A stretch of 43,320 nucleotides of DNA from assembly GCA_020073115.1 (NCBI GenBank), contig JAIQFU010000005.1, positions 1 to 43,320 of the forward strand, given 5' to 3'. The stretch's first letter is position 1. Every line of letters starts with the position of its first letter. The notes under the pieces are model-generated. The model was not told where the DNA came from. It did no database searches and worked only from the letters and a program-made list of their open reading frames with translations. The position numbers and the translations under genes were made by a program. The stretch is from Terriglobia bacterium. Its GTDB lineage: Bacteria > Acidobacteriota > Terriglobia > Bryobacterales > Bryobacteraceae. Of the stretch, positions 17,340 to 25,706 are shown in pieces.

Positions 17340-18515
17340 CTAACGATTCAATGCAGCCACGCCGGGAAGTTGAATTCCCGCCAGAAACTCCAGAGAAGCC
17401 CCGCCTCCGGTAGAGACGTGGGTGATCCGGGAGGTGACGCCGGCGGCCTTGATCGCCTTTTCGGAGTCTCCGCCGCCGACCACCGAGGTGGCGCCCGAAT
17501 CCGCCACGGCCTTGGCCAGCGCCACCGTGCCTTTGTCGAACGGCGGCTTCTCGAAGATCCCCATCGGCCCGTTCCAGATGACCGTCTTCGCCCCGGCGAT
17601 CACCTTGGAGAACGCTTCGATGGTCTTGGGACCGATGTCCACGCCAATCTTGCTCTCGGGAATGGTCTCCACCACCTCGTTGGCAGCGCCCGGCGCGATT
17701 TCCGAAACCACCACGTGATCCGAGGGGAGCATTAGTTTGGCCCCCAGGCTCGCGAGCAGGTTCTTGGCCAGATCGACTTTGTCCTCTTCCACCAGCGATT
17801 TGCCGGTCGGCTTACCTTGGGCCTTCAGGAACGTGTAGGCCATGGCGCCGCCGATCAGCAGTTTGTCCACGACCTTGCCGAGGTTCTGGATGACCTCGAT
17901 CTTGTCCGATACCTTGGCGCCGCCCAGGATGGCCACGCACGGACGCGCGGGGTTGGTGACCGCCATCCCCAGGTACTTCAATTCCTGCTCCATGAGCAGG
18001 CCGGCGCCCGCGACGGGAACGAAGCGGATCATGCCCTCGGTGGAGGCGTGCGCGCGGTGCGCGGAGCCGAAGGCGTCGTTCACGTAGACGTCGCACAGAG
18101 AGGCCAGCTTCCTGGCGAACTCGGGGTCGTTTTTCTCCTCCTCCAGGTGGTAGCGAAGATTTTCGAGAAGCAATACCTCGCCCGGCGCGGGTTGCATGGC
18201 CTCCACGTCGGGACCGATGCAATCCGGCGCCATCTTCACGGGACGCCCGAGCAACTGCTGGAGCCGTTCGGCGGCCGGCTTGAGGCTCATTTCGGGGTTC
18301 GGCTTGCCCTTGGGACGGCCGAGGTGCGAGGCCAGGATGACGCCGGCCCCGTGGTCCAGCGCGTATTGAATCGTGGGCAGCGACGCCTTAATGCGCTTGT
18401 CGCTGGTGATTTCCATGTCGCCCTTGTCGTTTTTCTGCAGGGGAACATTGAAATCCACTCGGATGAAAACCCGTTTCCCTTTGAGATCGAGGTCGCGTAT
18501 TGACGAGTAGGCCAT
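17340..18515 (-). CDS. pgk: Phosphoglycerate kinase
   Basis: Glycolytic enzyme converting 1,3-bisphosphoglycerate and ADP to 3-phosphoglycerate and ATP in the cytoplasm. The 391-residue length is normal for the family. Motifs: [13 protein letters not shown] at the N-terminus; [55 protein letters not shown]; and the C-terminal ATP-binding [11 protein letters not shown] and [15 protein letters not shown]. It stands alone, without gap or tpiA next to it. The ATG at 18515 is preceded by TAATCT with 10 nt between, and no Shine-Dalgarno sequence, so the message may be leaderless. Confidence 0.98.
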   Translation of the reverse strand: MAYSSIRDLDLKGKRVFIRVDFNVPLQKNDKGDMEITSDKRIKASLPTIQYALDHGAGVILASHLGRPKGKPNPEMSLKPAAERLQQLLGRPVKMAPDCIGPDVEAMQPAPGEVLLLENLRYHLEEEKNDPEFARKLASLCDVYVNDAFGSAHRAHASTEGMIRFVPVAGAGLLMEQELKYLGMAVTNPARPCVAILGGAKVSDKIEVIQNLGKVVDKLLIGGAMAYTFLKAQGKPTGKSLVEEDKVDLAKNLLASLGAKLMLPSDHVVVSEIAPGAANEVVETIPESKIGVDIGPKTIEAFSKVIAGAKTVIWNGPMGIFEKPPFDKGTVALAKAVADSGATSVVGGGDSEKAIKAAGVTSRITHVSTGGGASLEFLAGIQLPGVAALNR

Positions 18516-18563
18516 AGAACAAACGAGATTAGCATGGGGCCGAATGGGCTACGATGCGGAGTG

Positions 18564-19718
18564 ATGATTCTGGAAGCCGCCGGCGCGGTTCCAATCGCCA
18601 TTTGGCTCTATCTGCTGTTGGGGCGGGGCGGATTCTGGCTTAGCAGCGGGGCGGGCCTTCCGGGCCGCCGCCGGGCTTCCCGGCGCCCCGGGCCGAAGTC
18701 CGGCGGCGGGCCGGAAGTGCCGCCCCACTCGGTCGTGGCTGTAATTCCCGCGCGCAACGAGGCGGAGAGCGTCGGACGCGCCGTAAAGTCCCTCAAAAAG
18801 CAGGACTTCCGCGGCGAATTCCATATTGTGGTGGTGGACGATAACAGCACCGATGACACGGCCGAAGCCGCGCGGGAGGCCGGCGCACTGGTGGTCCGGG
18901 GCGCCTCGCTTCCCCCGGGCTGGATGGGGAAGCTCTGGGCGGCGTCGCAGGGGGTTCGCGAAGCCGGGCGGTTTCAGCCGGACTACCTGCTGCTGACCGA
19001 CGCCGACATCGTCCATCCTCCGGACAATCTCGCCGGTCTGCTGGCGCGCGCCGAGCAGGGTTACGACCTCGCATCATACATGGCTACGCTGGAGTGCGGC
19101 ACCCTTCCGGAACGCGCCCTGGTCCCCGCCTTTGTGTTCTTCTTCTTCATGCTGTATCCCCCGGCCTGGATCCGGAATCCGCGCCGCAAAACGGCGGGCG
19201 CGGCGGGGGGATGCATCCTGATCCGCCGGGAGGCCCTGGAACGCATCGGCGGGCTGGAGGCGATCCGCGGCGAACTGATCGACGATTGCGCGCTGGCCTG
19301 GGCGGTGAAGCGCAGCGGCGGAAGCGTCTGGCTGGGGCTGAGCGCGCGGACCCGGAGCATCCGGCAGTACCGGACGTTCGGCGAGATCGGGCGCATGATC
19401 TCGCGCACGGCGTTCACACAGCTACGCTATTCCCCGGCGTTGCTGGCGGGGACCTTTGTGGGACTCGCGGTCACGTATTTGCTGCCGCCGGTCTTGGTTT
19501 TCGCGGGACAGCCGGGCCTGGGCGGCGCGGGCTGGGCGCTCCTGTCGGCGGCATACCTCCCTACCCTGCGGTTCTACCGGCGGTCGCCTCTATGGGCCCC
19601 GCTGCTGCCGCTCGCGGCGGCGTTCTTCCTGGGGGCCACGGCGCACTCGGCGGTGGCGTACTGGCGGGGAGAGGGCGGGATGTGGAAGGGCCGCTCCCAG
19701 GCGGTGAAAAGCTTGTAG
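18564..19718 (+). CDS. hpnB: HpnB-like family 2 glycosyltransferase, with a palindromic repeat in its linker
   Basis: A 384-residue membrane glycosyltransferase matching the hopanoid-associated HpnB type. After TM1 (IAIWLYLLLGRGGFW) the GT-A domain begins SVVAVIPARNEAESVGRAVKSL, with VVVDDNSTDDT, PPGWMGKLWAASQGV, LLTDADIVH (DxD-like), GAAGGCILIRREALERIGG and GELIDDCALA. C-terminal TM segments follow. The exact reaction of HpnB is not settled. Residues ~29-54 (GLPGRRRASRRPGPKSGGGP) are encoded by a palindromic repeat that is foreign to the family, inserted in frame between TM1 and the catalytic domain. ATG 18564 is chosen because TACGAT lies 8 nt upstream. No other hopanoid genes are in the window. 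Confidence 0.88.
   Translation: MILEAAGAVPIAIWLYLLLGRGGFWLSSGAGLPGRRRASRRPGPKSGGGPEVPPHSVVAVIPARNEAESVGRAVKSLKKQDFRGEFHIVVVDDNSTDDTAEAAREAGALVVRGASLPPGWMGKLWAASQGVREAGRFQPDYLLLTDADIVHPPDNLAGLLARAEQGYDLASYMATLECGTLPERALVPAFVFFFFMLYPPAWIRNPRRKTAGAAGGCILIRREALERIGGLEAIRGELIDDCALAWAVKRSGGSVWLGLSARTRSIRQYRTFGEIGRMISRTAFTQLRYSPALLAGTFVGLAVTYLLPPVLVFAGQPGLGGAGWALLSAAYLPTLRFYRRSPLWAPLLPLAAAFFLGATAHSAVAYWRGEGGMWKGRSQAVKSL
18648..18726. repeat. ~80-bp multi-hairpin palindromic repeat, copy A (inside hpnB)
   Basis: Runs from GGGGCGGGCCTTCC to GTGCCGCCCC. It contains, in order, GGCGG..CCGCC, GCCGGG-CTT-CCCGGC, an imperfect CCGGGC-CGAA-GTCCGG and GGCGG..CCGCC hairpins. Copy B at 37467-37550 has the same hairpins in the same order and plus-strand orientation, with small differences. 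This copy keeps the hpnB frame open. Confidence 0.75.
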
Positions 19719-19778
19719 ACGTGACCAGGGCTTGTGCGCGGCGTTTAAATCGGATATGTTCCTACCGTAGGCAGCCCG

Positions 19779-21422
19779 ATGCGCCGCCTCGCTCTCATCC
19801 TCCTGTGGCCCGCCGCGGCCTTCGCGCAAACCTCTGGACCCGCACCACTCAAACCCGAGGACCTTTGCAGCGTGGAAGGACACGTGTCCAGCGCGGCCAC
19901 GGGGGAACCGGTCGGGAAGTCCTCTGTGCGGCTGGCGAGGGCCAGTTCTCCGGCCGCGCAGGTTTCCGACACGTACGCCGCAACGGCCGACCTCACTGGC
20001 CGCTTCGTCCTCCGCAACGTGGAACCGGGGACTTACCAAATGCGGGTGATCCGCAACGGCTTTGTCACCGCGCAGTACGGCGCGCGGGGCTCGCGGACCC
20101 TGCTCACACTGGCGCGCGGTCAACGATTGACGCTCGACTTCCGTTTGACCCCTCACGGCGTCATTACCGGGCGAGTCCTGGATCCGGACGGCGAACCGGT
20201 CGTGGCCGCCTGGGTCCAGATCCACCGATCGCGCTACTCGGATGGCAAGAGGCGGCTGACCACCGTCGGCTCCATGAACACGAACGATCTTGGCGAATAC
20301 AGGTTTTACGGACTGGAGCCGGGCAAGTACTATGTGAGCGCGACAGGCGGGCCGTCGGCCGGACCCATCGCGGAGGAAGGCTACGTGACGACCTACTACG
20401 GCGGGGCGGCGGAAGCCGCGCGCGCGGCCCCCCTCGACCTTGCCGCCGGCGGGCAGGCGCGCGGCGTGGACCTGGCTCTGCGACGAGCGCGGTTCTACCG
20501 GGTCGCCGGAAGAGTCGTGGACGCGACGGCTACAGGCCCGCGTGCCAGTTTTCGGGTGTATGTCGAGGATCTGACAGGTGAAGGCGTCCTGCGCCAGGCG
20601 GCGCCAATCGGCCCCGCCGGGGCGTTCGAGTTCCGCGGCGTGCCGCCGGGGCGGTATTCCGTATCCGCTGTATTAGTCGGGCGCGGGAGAAATCTGTCGG
20701 CGGCGGCGCCGGTCGAGGTTGGCGCCTCGGACATCGAAGGCATCGTCATCACCATCAGCCCCGGGTTCTCGTTCAATGGGCGGCTTCGAGTGGAAGGCGA
20801 CGCGCCGCTGGAAATGCGCAAAGCCATGATCAGGCTGCAGACGGGCCCTCGGTCGCCGGAGGACTACTCCCTCGGAACCAGCGGCCCGTGGAACATACAA
20901 TCCGCGCAGGTGGCCGAGGGCGGCGGCTTCAAATTCGAGGAGGCGAACCCCGGCCGCTATGAGGTCACGGTTCTGGGCCTTCCGGACGGCTACTACATGA
21001 AAGCCGTTCGCGCGGACGGCGTGGATATCACGACCTCCGGCCTGAATCTCGCAAATGCAGCGCCGGGGCTTCTCGATATCCTGGTGAGCCCCAACGCAGG
21101 ACAGGCGGCGGGCGTAGTGCAGGATCCGGAATCGCAGCAACCCGTGGCCGGGGCGACCGTGGCGCTCGTTCCGCAAGAGAAGGATCGCCGGGCGCTGTTT
21201 ACGTTTTACCAGGACGCCTTGACGGACGAACACGGCCGGTTCCGCTTCCAGAACGTGGTTCCAGGGGAATACAGGATTTTTGCGTGGGACGAGGTGGAGG
21301 CGACCGCCTGGCTGGATCCGGATTTTATGAAGCCGCTGGAGGGCAAAGGGAAACCCATCACGATCCGTGAGGGCGGGCAGGCTAGCGTGCAGGCGACGTT
21401 GATAAGGGGAGACCAGCAATGA
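19779..21422 (+). CDS. Exported carboxypeptidase-regulatory-like protein (paralog 1)
   Basis: A 547-residue protein with signal peptide MRRLALILLWPAAAFAQ, then several CarboxypepD_reg-like beta-sandwich repeats. Repeat signatures include SVEGHVSSAATGEPVGKSSVRL...GRFVLRNVEPGTYQMRVIRNGF, GRVLDPDGEPVVAAWVQ...LGEYRFYGLEPGKYYVSA, and PNAGQAAGVVQDPESQQPVAGATVALVP...GRFRFQNVVPGEYRIFAW. No peptidase residues are present; this is a binding or structural module family common in exported acidobacterial proteins. It is a clear paralog of 22233-23855. Its TGA overlaps the ATG of the HEAT-like gene (ATGA), so the two are co-translated. TACCGT lies 10 nt before ATG 19779. Confidence 0.88.
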   Translation: MRRLALILLWPAAAFAQTSGPAPLKPEDLCSVEGHVSSAATGEPVGKSSVRLARASSPAAQVSDTYAATADLTGRFVLRNVEPGTYQMRVIRNGFVTAQYGARGSRTLLTLARGQRLTLDFRLTPHGVITGRVLDPDGEPVVAAWVQIHRSRYSDGKRRLTTVGSMNTNDLGEYRFYGLEPGKYYVSATGGPSAGPIAEEGYVTTYYGGAAEAARAAPLDLAAGGQARGVDLALRRARFYRVAGRVVDATATGPRASFRVYVEDLTGEGVLRQAAPIGPAGAFEFRGVPPGRYSVSAVLVGRGRNLSAAAPVEVGASDIEGIVITISPGFSFNGRLRVEGDAPLEMRKAMIRLQTGPRSPEDYSLGTSGPWNIQSAQVAEGGGFKFEEANPGRYEVTVLGLPDGYYMKAVRADGVDITTSGLNLANAAPGLLDILVSPNAGQAAGVVQDPESQQPVAGATVALVPQEKDRRALFTFYQDALTDEHGRFRFQNVVPGEYRIFAWDEVEATAWLDPDFMKPLEGKGKPITIREGGQASVQATLIRGDQQ

Positions 21423-22048
21423 CTGCGAAAACGAAGATGGGCAGGCCGGGGACCTGCCCCACTGCTCTCATCGAGGGCATCGGCTCGAAGACCGCGGCCG
21501 TGCGGTTCGAGTCGGCCAAAACCCTGGTGCGCATGAGCGAGACGGAGCCGGAACTGCTCTATCCGCACTTCGATCTCTTCCTGGCGATGCTCGATCACGA
21601 AAACAGCATCCTCCGCTGGAACGCCGCGCAAGTCCTCGCCGGTCTCGCTTCGGTGGACTCGGAGGAGAAGATCGAAGCGGCGCTGGACAAGTACCTGAGC
21701 CCTATTTGCGGGCCGGAGATGATCGCCGCCGCGACCGCTATGCAAGGCGCAGCGCGTATCGCGCTGGCCAAACCGCGGCTGGCGGGCCGCCTGGCGGCTG
21801 CGATTCTGTGGGTCCGGAACGCGAAGTACAAGACCGCGGAATGCCGCAATGTGGCGATCGGCCACGCGATCGTATCCCTCGGCCAGTTCTTCCACCTGCT
21901 GGCTGGGCAGGACGCCGCGGTGGCATTCGTCACGGCCCAGCTGGAAAATCCGCGGCCGGCCACGCGCAAAAAGGCCGAGGCGTTCCTGAAGGCCAGAAGT
22001 CGCCAGTCGACAGTCGGCAGTCGTCCGCCATCCGGGTCGCGCTGCTAG
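21419..22048 (+). CDS. HEAT-like helical repeat protein
   Basis: A 209-residue cytoplasmic-looking protein with no signal peptide. Helical pairs resemble HEAT/ARM repeats: LIEGIGSKTAAVRFESAKTLVRMSETEPELLYPHFDLFLAMLDHENSILRWNAAQVLAGLASVD, and later AVAFVTAQLENPRPATRKKAEAFLKA. Such proteins usually bind other proteins; no partner can be named. The ATG overlaps the stop of paralog 1 by 4 nt. The last ~15 residues (from RQSTVGSRPPSG) are encoded by a 28-bp AGTCGNC tandem repeat and its flank, so the native C-terminus was probably near KARS. A translationally coupled cytosolic HEAT protein between two exported paralogs is an unusual setting. Confidence 0.75.
   Translation: MTAKTKMGRPGTCPTALIEGIGSKTAAVRFESAKTLVRMSETEPELLYPHFDLFLAMLDHENSILRWNAAQVLAGLASVDSEEKIEAALDKYLSPICGPEMIAAATAMQGAARIALAKPRLAGRLAAAILWVRNAKYKTAECRNVAIGHAIVSLGQFFHLLAGQDAAVAFVTAQLENPRPATRKKAEAFLKARSRQSTVGSRPPSGSRC
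21998..22025. repeat. Four tandem heptamers AGTCGNC (locus 1)
   Basis: AGTCGCC, AGTCGAC, AGTCGGC and AGTCGTC follow each other without gaps, so the degenerate base takes all four values once. A second four-unit array lies at 40120-40147. It resembles short tandemly repeated heptamers known from other bacteria. It overlaps the 3' end of the HEAT-like gene. Confidence 0.8.
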
Positions 22049-22091
22049 TGCTAGTCCCGGCGGACATGCTGCCGGTCGTGCGACTGCATGT

Positions 22092-22201
22092 GGGGCGGAC
22101 GCCCCCCGTCCGCAGCCGGCTCCCTGGCCGGCTTGCAGGCGCGACAGTGTTTCCTGGGGAGAGCGCCTCCAGGGGGGCCGCGCGGAGGGGGCGTCCGCCC
22201 C
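22092..22201. repeat. 110-bp element with 15-bp perfect terminal inverted repeats (MITE-like)
   Basis: GGGGCGGACGCCCCC (22092-22106) and GGGGGCGTCCGCCCC (22187-22201) are perfect reverse complements and each is itself nearly palindromic. Between them lie GCCGGC-TCCCTG-GCCGGC (22115-22132) and a CCTGG..CCAGG hairpin. No coding capacity and no clear target-site duplication. It sits between the HEAT-like gene and paralog 2. Confidence 0.7.
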
Positions 22202-22232
22202 GCGCCGCCAATCGTCTAACCTGAAGTTGTCA

Positions 22233-23855
22233 ATGCGTTTCGCATTCCTGATGATTGCGTGCGCCGCCGTCGCCGCCGGACAGCCGGCGCCGGCGGATCT
22301 CTGCTCCGTCGAAGGGCAGGTGGTCAACTCGCTGACCGGCGAGCCGGTGAGAGGCGCCTCCGTGATGCTGGTCCGGACGGATTTCCAGAGCGTCCCGCGC
22401 ACCAACGCGTATAGCGCCTCCTCCAACCCTTCGGGCCATTTCGCGCTCGCCGGCGTCCTTCCCGGCAAATACAGGTTGAATTTCAGCCGGACGGGATTTG
22501 CGGCGTCGGCGTACTACTCCGAGCCTTCGTCCCGCCTTCCTGCCACGCTCATGCTCGAAGCGGGGCAGAGAGTGACGGACCTCGTGTTCCGCGTGACTCC
22601 GAACGGCGTGGTGAGCGGCCGCATTGTGGACGAGAACGGCGATCCCATTCCGTATGTGCAGGTGCAACTCTCGCGTTTTCGCTACCTCCTGGGCAGGAAA
22701 CAGATGTTGCCGGCGGGCGGCTCGGGCAGCACCGACGATCTCGGCGTATACCGCATTTTCGACGTCGAGCCCGGACGATACTACCTCTCCGCGCAGTACC
22801 GGCAAAACACGGTCAGGGTGTTGCGGCTCGAAGTGGCGCAGCAGGTGGAGGAGGAGTACGTTCCGACCTTCTACCCGGGCGTGACCGACTTCGCCGCCGC
22901 GGCTCTCCTCTCCATCACTCCGGGCGCCCAGCTTCAAAACGTCAACCTGAGGCTTGCGAAGACGCGCACGGTACGGGTGAAAGGGCGGGTGACCCCACCC
23001 AACGCCAGCCTCACGCTGGCCCCCCGCAACCCCACCTCCCCGGCGACGTCCACCCGGGGTGTAGCCGCGGATAGAGACGGCAATTTCGAGATCGCCGGAG
23101 TCGTTCCCGGAGCATATTATCTGATGGCCAATGTCATGCAATCCGGCAAGCCGCCGTACTCGACGCGGCAGCCGCTCGACGTCGGTCCGGCCGATATCCA
23201 GGGCATCGCAGTGTCAATCCCTCCGCCGGCCGAGACAACGGGGAGATTTCGCGCCGAAGGCGGGAAGGCGCTGCCCGGCGGGCTGCGGGCCCAACTTACC
23301 CTGTTCGACAACTCCTTCCAGTACGGGCCGCTGGCCGGCGGCCTGGTGGCGAGCGACGGGACATTCAAGTTGGAGAACATCAGTCTCGACCGGTATTACG
23401 TATCGGTGGAGGGATTGCCGCGGGGATGGTACGTGAAATCGATTCGCGCCGGCGGGACGGACGCGCTGGTTTCGGGGCTGGACGCCACCGGCGGCGCGCC
23501 GGGGCCGCTCGATATCGTGGTCAGCCCCAACGCCGGGCAGGTGACCGGGACGGCGCAGGACGCGAACGGGCAACAACCCGCCGCCGGGGTCACGGTGGCG
23601 CTCGTGCCCCAGGAAAAGGAGCGCCGCGAACGAAGCTCGTACTACCGCGAGGCCCGGGCCGACGAAGCCGGCGCGTTCACCTTCCCCAACGTAATACCCG
23701 GAGAATACAAGGTGTTCGCCTGGGACCGCGTGGAGAGCGGGGCGTACATGGATCCCGAGTTCATGAAGCCCGTGGAGAGCAAGGGAGAGGCGGTGACGGT
23801 ACGGGAAGGGGAAAAGGCGAACGTGACGGTGAAGGTGATTCCGGCGGGAGAGTAG
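22233..23855 (+). CDS. Exported carboxypeptidase-regulatory-like protein (paralog 2)
   Basis: A 540-residue protein with signal peptide MRFAFLMIACAAVAAGQ. It has the same domain plan as paralog 1: DLCSVEGQVVNSLTGEPVRGASVMLV...GHFALAGVLPGKYRLNFSRTGF, then VTPNGVVSGRIVDENGDPIPYVQVQ, and SPNAGQVTGTAQDANGQQPAAGVTVALVPQEKERR. Both proteins end with near-identical spacing (IPGEYKVFAWDRVESGAYMDPEFMKPVESKGE). The pair arose by duplication, now well diverged. The ATG at 22233 is preceded by TAACCT with 10 nt between. The upstream gap holds the 110-bp inverted-repeat element. Probably periplasmic or surface-located; function unknown. Confidence 0.88.
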   Translation: MRFAFLMIACAAVAAGQPAPADLCSVEGQVVNSLTGEPVRGASVMLVRTDFQSVPRTNAYSASSNPSGHFALAGVLPGKYRLNFSRTGFAASAYYSEPSSRLPATLMLEAGQRVTDLVFRVTPNGVVSGRIVDENGDPIPYVQVQLSRFRYLLGRKQMLPAGGSGSTDDLGVYRIFDVEPGRYYLSAQYRQNTVRVLRLEVAQQVEEEYVPTFYPGVTDFAAAALLSITPGAQLQNVNLRLAKTRTVRVKGRVTPPNASLTLAPRNPTSPATSTRGVAADRDGNFEIAGVVPGAYYLMANVMQSGKPPYSTRQPLDVGPADIQGIAVSIPPPAETTGRFRAEGGKALPGGLRAQLTLFDNSFQYGPLAGGLVASDGTFKLENISLDRYYVSVEGLPRGWYVKSIRAGGTDALVSGLDATGGAPGPLDIVVSPNAGQVTGTAQDANGQQPAAGVTVALVPQEKERRERSSYYREARADEAGAFTFPNVIPGEYKVFAWDRVESGAYMDPEFMKPVESKGEAVTVREGEKANVTVKVIPAGE

Positions 23856-23915
23856 CGTTGGCTTCAGGACGCAGGGCGCGCCGTGCCCCCATCCGTGTGG
23901 ACGCCCAATTCGCTG

Positions 23916-23932
23916 GGGCCGGATGCCGGCCC
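23916..23932. repeat. 17-bp palindrome in the gap before the symporter gene
   Basis: GGGCCGG (23916-23922), ATG, CCGGCCC (23926-23932) is a perfect 7-bp-arm hairpin about 60 bp past the stop of paralog 2. It may form part of a transcript end, but no T-run follows on the plus strand. Confidence 0.4.
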
Positions 23933-24013
23933 GATTACCGGCACGGCGAACACGAATATTCACACCAAGGCGCGAAGCCAGCCCTACAAATTGTCCCTAT
24001 GGTAGACTCAGAG

Positions 24014-24027
24014 TTCCAAATTTGGAA
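24014..24027. promoter_or_regulatory. 14-bp perfect palindrome, candidate operator of the galactose operon
   Basis: TTCCAAATTTGGAA is a perfect palindrome, AT-rich against a GC-rich background, ending 23 nt before the symporter start codon. Position and symmetry suit a dimeric repressor site. It lacks the central CG usual in LacI/GalR operators. No cognate regulator is encoded next to it. Confidence 0.5.
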
Positions 24028-24050
24028 TCTTTGTTTTTCGAGGTGTTAGC

Positions 24051-25703
24051 TTGCAGCTCGCTTCGGTTGATTACCTCATTCTGATTGTTTATTTCGCCTT
24101 CGTACTAGGCATCGGCTGGGCGCTCCGGAAACGAATGTCCAGCAGCAGCGACTTTCTCATGTCCGGACGGTCCGTGCCCGTCTGGATCACCAGCCTGGCG
24201 TTTATCGCCGCCAACCTGGGCGCGGTGGAACTGATCGGAATGTCCGCCTCCGGCGCCAAATATGGGATCATGACGGCCCATTTCTACTGGATCGGCGCTA
24301 TTCCCGCCATCCTGTTCATGGGCATTTTCATGATGCCGTTCTACTACGGCAGCAAGGCGCGCTCCGTGCCCGAGTACCTGAAGATGCGGTACGACGAAAA
24401 GACGCGCACCTATAACGCCGTCAGCTTCGCCATCATGACCATCTTCTCCTCGGGGATTTCGATGTTCGCCCTGGGCCAACTGCTGCAACTGGCGCTGGGG
24501 TGGGACTTCAACACCTCGGTGCTGGCTTCGGCGGCGATCGTCATGGCGTACACCTTCCTGGGAGGGCTGACCAGCGCCATCTATAACGAGGTGCTTCAAT
24601 TCCTGCTGATCGTGGCCGGCTTTGCGCCGCTGGCTGTCCTGTCGGTAATGAAGGCGGGCGGCTGGCAGGGCATCACCTCGCGGCTCCAGCCCGTCATGGG
24701 GCACGCATGGACCTATATGGGCAACTCCACGCAGAACCCGATGGGAGTGGAGCTTTTCGGAATGGTGTTCGGCCTGGGGTTCGTGCTCTCGTTCGGTTAC
24801 TGGTGCACGAACTTCCTGGTAGTGCAGCGCGCCATGGCCGCTAAGGACATGTCGGCCGCGCGGCGCACGCCGCTCATCGGCGCGTTCCCCAAGATGTTCA
24901 TCCCGTTCATCGTGATCATCCCCGGCATCGCGGCCGTAGCTCTGGCGAAGATGGGCGCCGGCTACGACATCCCGCTGGACGCCAAGGGCGGGCCGGATTA
25001 CAACCAGGTGATCACTACCCTGATGGCCAAGTTCTACCCGGCGGGCATGTTGGGCGTCGGCTTGACCGGCCTGATGGCATCCTTCATGTCCGGCATGGCC
25101 GGCAACGTCACGGCGTTCAACCAGGTTTGGACCTACGATATCTACCAAAGCCATATCAAGAAGAACGCGCCGGACCGGCATTACCTGAACGTGGGGCGCG
25201 TGACCACGATCGTGGGGGTGCTGCTTTCGATCGGCGCGGCGTACGTGGCGCACTACTACAACAACATCATGGACCTGCTGCAATTGGTGTTCGGCTTCGT
25301 GAATGCGCCCTTGTTCGCCACCTTCCTGCTGGGCATGTTCTGGAAGCGCAGCACGGGCCACGGCGCATTTTCGGGGCTGGTTACCGGAACGGTGGCGGCG
25401 ACATTCACCTGGTGCCTGACGGTGGCGGAGGGCAAAGGTGGAATTCTGGGGGTGGTGCACACCTTCCCGTCGTCGATGGCGCAGAGCTTCTGGATCGCCA
25501 TCATGGCTTTTGTCAGTTGCCTGGTGGTGACCGTGGTTGTGAGCATGGCCACCCAACCGCGTCCGGAGAAGGAACTGGAAGGGCTGGTGTACGGGCTGAC
25601 AAAGCTTCCCGACACCTCCTCCTACAAGTGGTATCAGCGGCCGTGGCCGCTGGCGGTGGCGGTGGGCGTGATCCTGGTGATCTTGAATATTTGGTTCGCG
25701 TGA
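24051..25703 (+). CDS. Sodium:solute symporter (SSS family), probable galactose/sugar transporter
   Basis: A 550-residue inner-membrane transporter with about 13-14 hydrophobic segments, running from DYLILIVYFAFVLGIGWALRKR to PLAVAVGVILVILNIWF. SSS hallmarks: SSSDFLMSGRSVPVWITSLAFIAANLGAVELIGMSASGAKYG, YTFLGGLTSAIYNEVLQFLLI and GVGLTGLMASFMSGMAGNVTAFN. The overall pattern is like Na+/galactose transporters of the vSGLT type. Galactokinase follows two genes later in the same tight operon, which supports galactose as substrate. The start is TTG 24051, with TCGAGGTG 5 nt upstream; no ATG fits as well. A 14-bp palindrome just upstream may regulate the operon. Confidence 0.9.
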   Translation: MQLASVDYLILIVYFAFVLGIGWALRKRMSSSSDFLMSGRSVPVWITSLAFIAANLGAVELIGMSASGAKYGIMTAHFYWIGAIPAILFMGIFMMPFYYGSKARSVPEYLKMRYDEKTRTYNAVSFAIMTIFSSGISMFALGQLLQLALGWDFNTSVLASAAIVMAYTFLGGLTSAIYNEVLQFLLIVAGFAPLAVLSVMKAGGWQGITSRLQPVMGHAWTYMGNSTQNPMGVELFGMVFGLGFVLSFGYWCTNFLVVQRAMAAKDMSAARRTPLIGAFPKMFIPFIVIIPGIAAVALAKMGAGYDIPLDAKGGPDYNQVITTLMAKFYPAGMLGVGLTGLMASFMSGMAGNVTAFNQVWTYDIYQSHIKKNAPDRHYLNVGRVTTIVGVLLSIGAAYVAHYYNNIMDLLQLVFGFVNAPLFATFLLGMFWKRSTGHGAFSGLVTGTVAATFTWCLTVAEGKGGILGVVHTFPSSMAQSFWIAIMAFVSCLVVTVVVSMATQPRPEKELEGLVYGLTKLPDTSSYKWYQRPWPLAVAVGVILVILNIWFA

Positions 25704-25706
25704 CAT

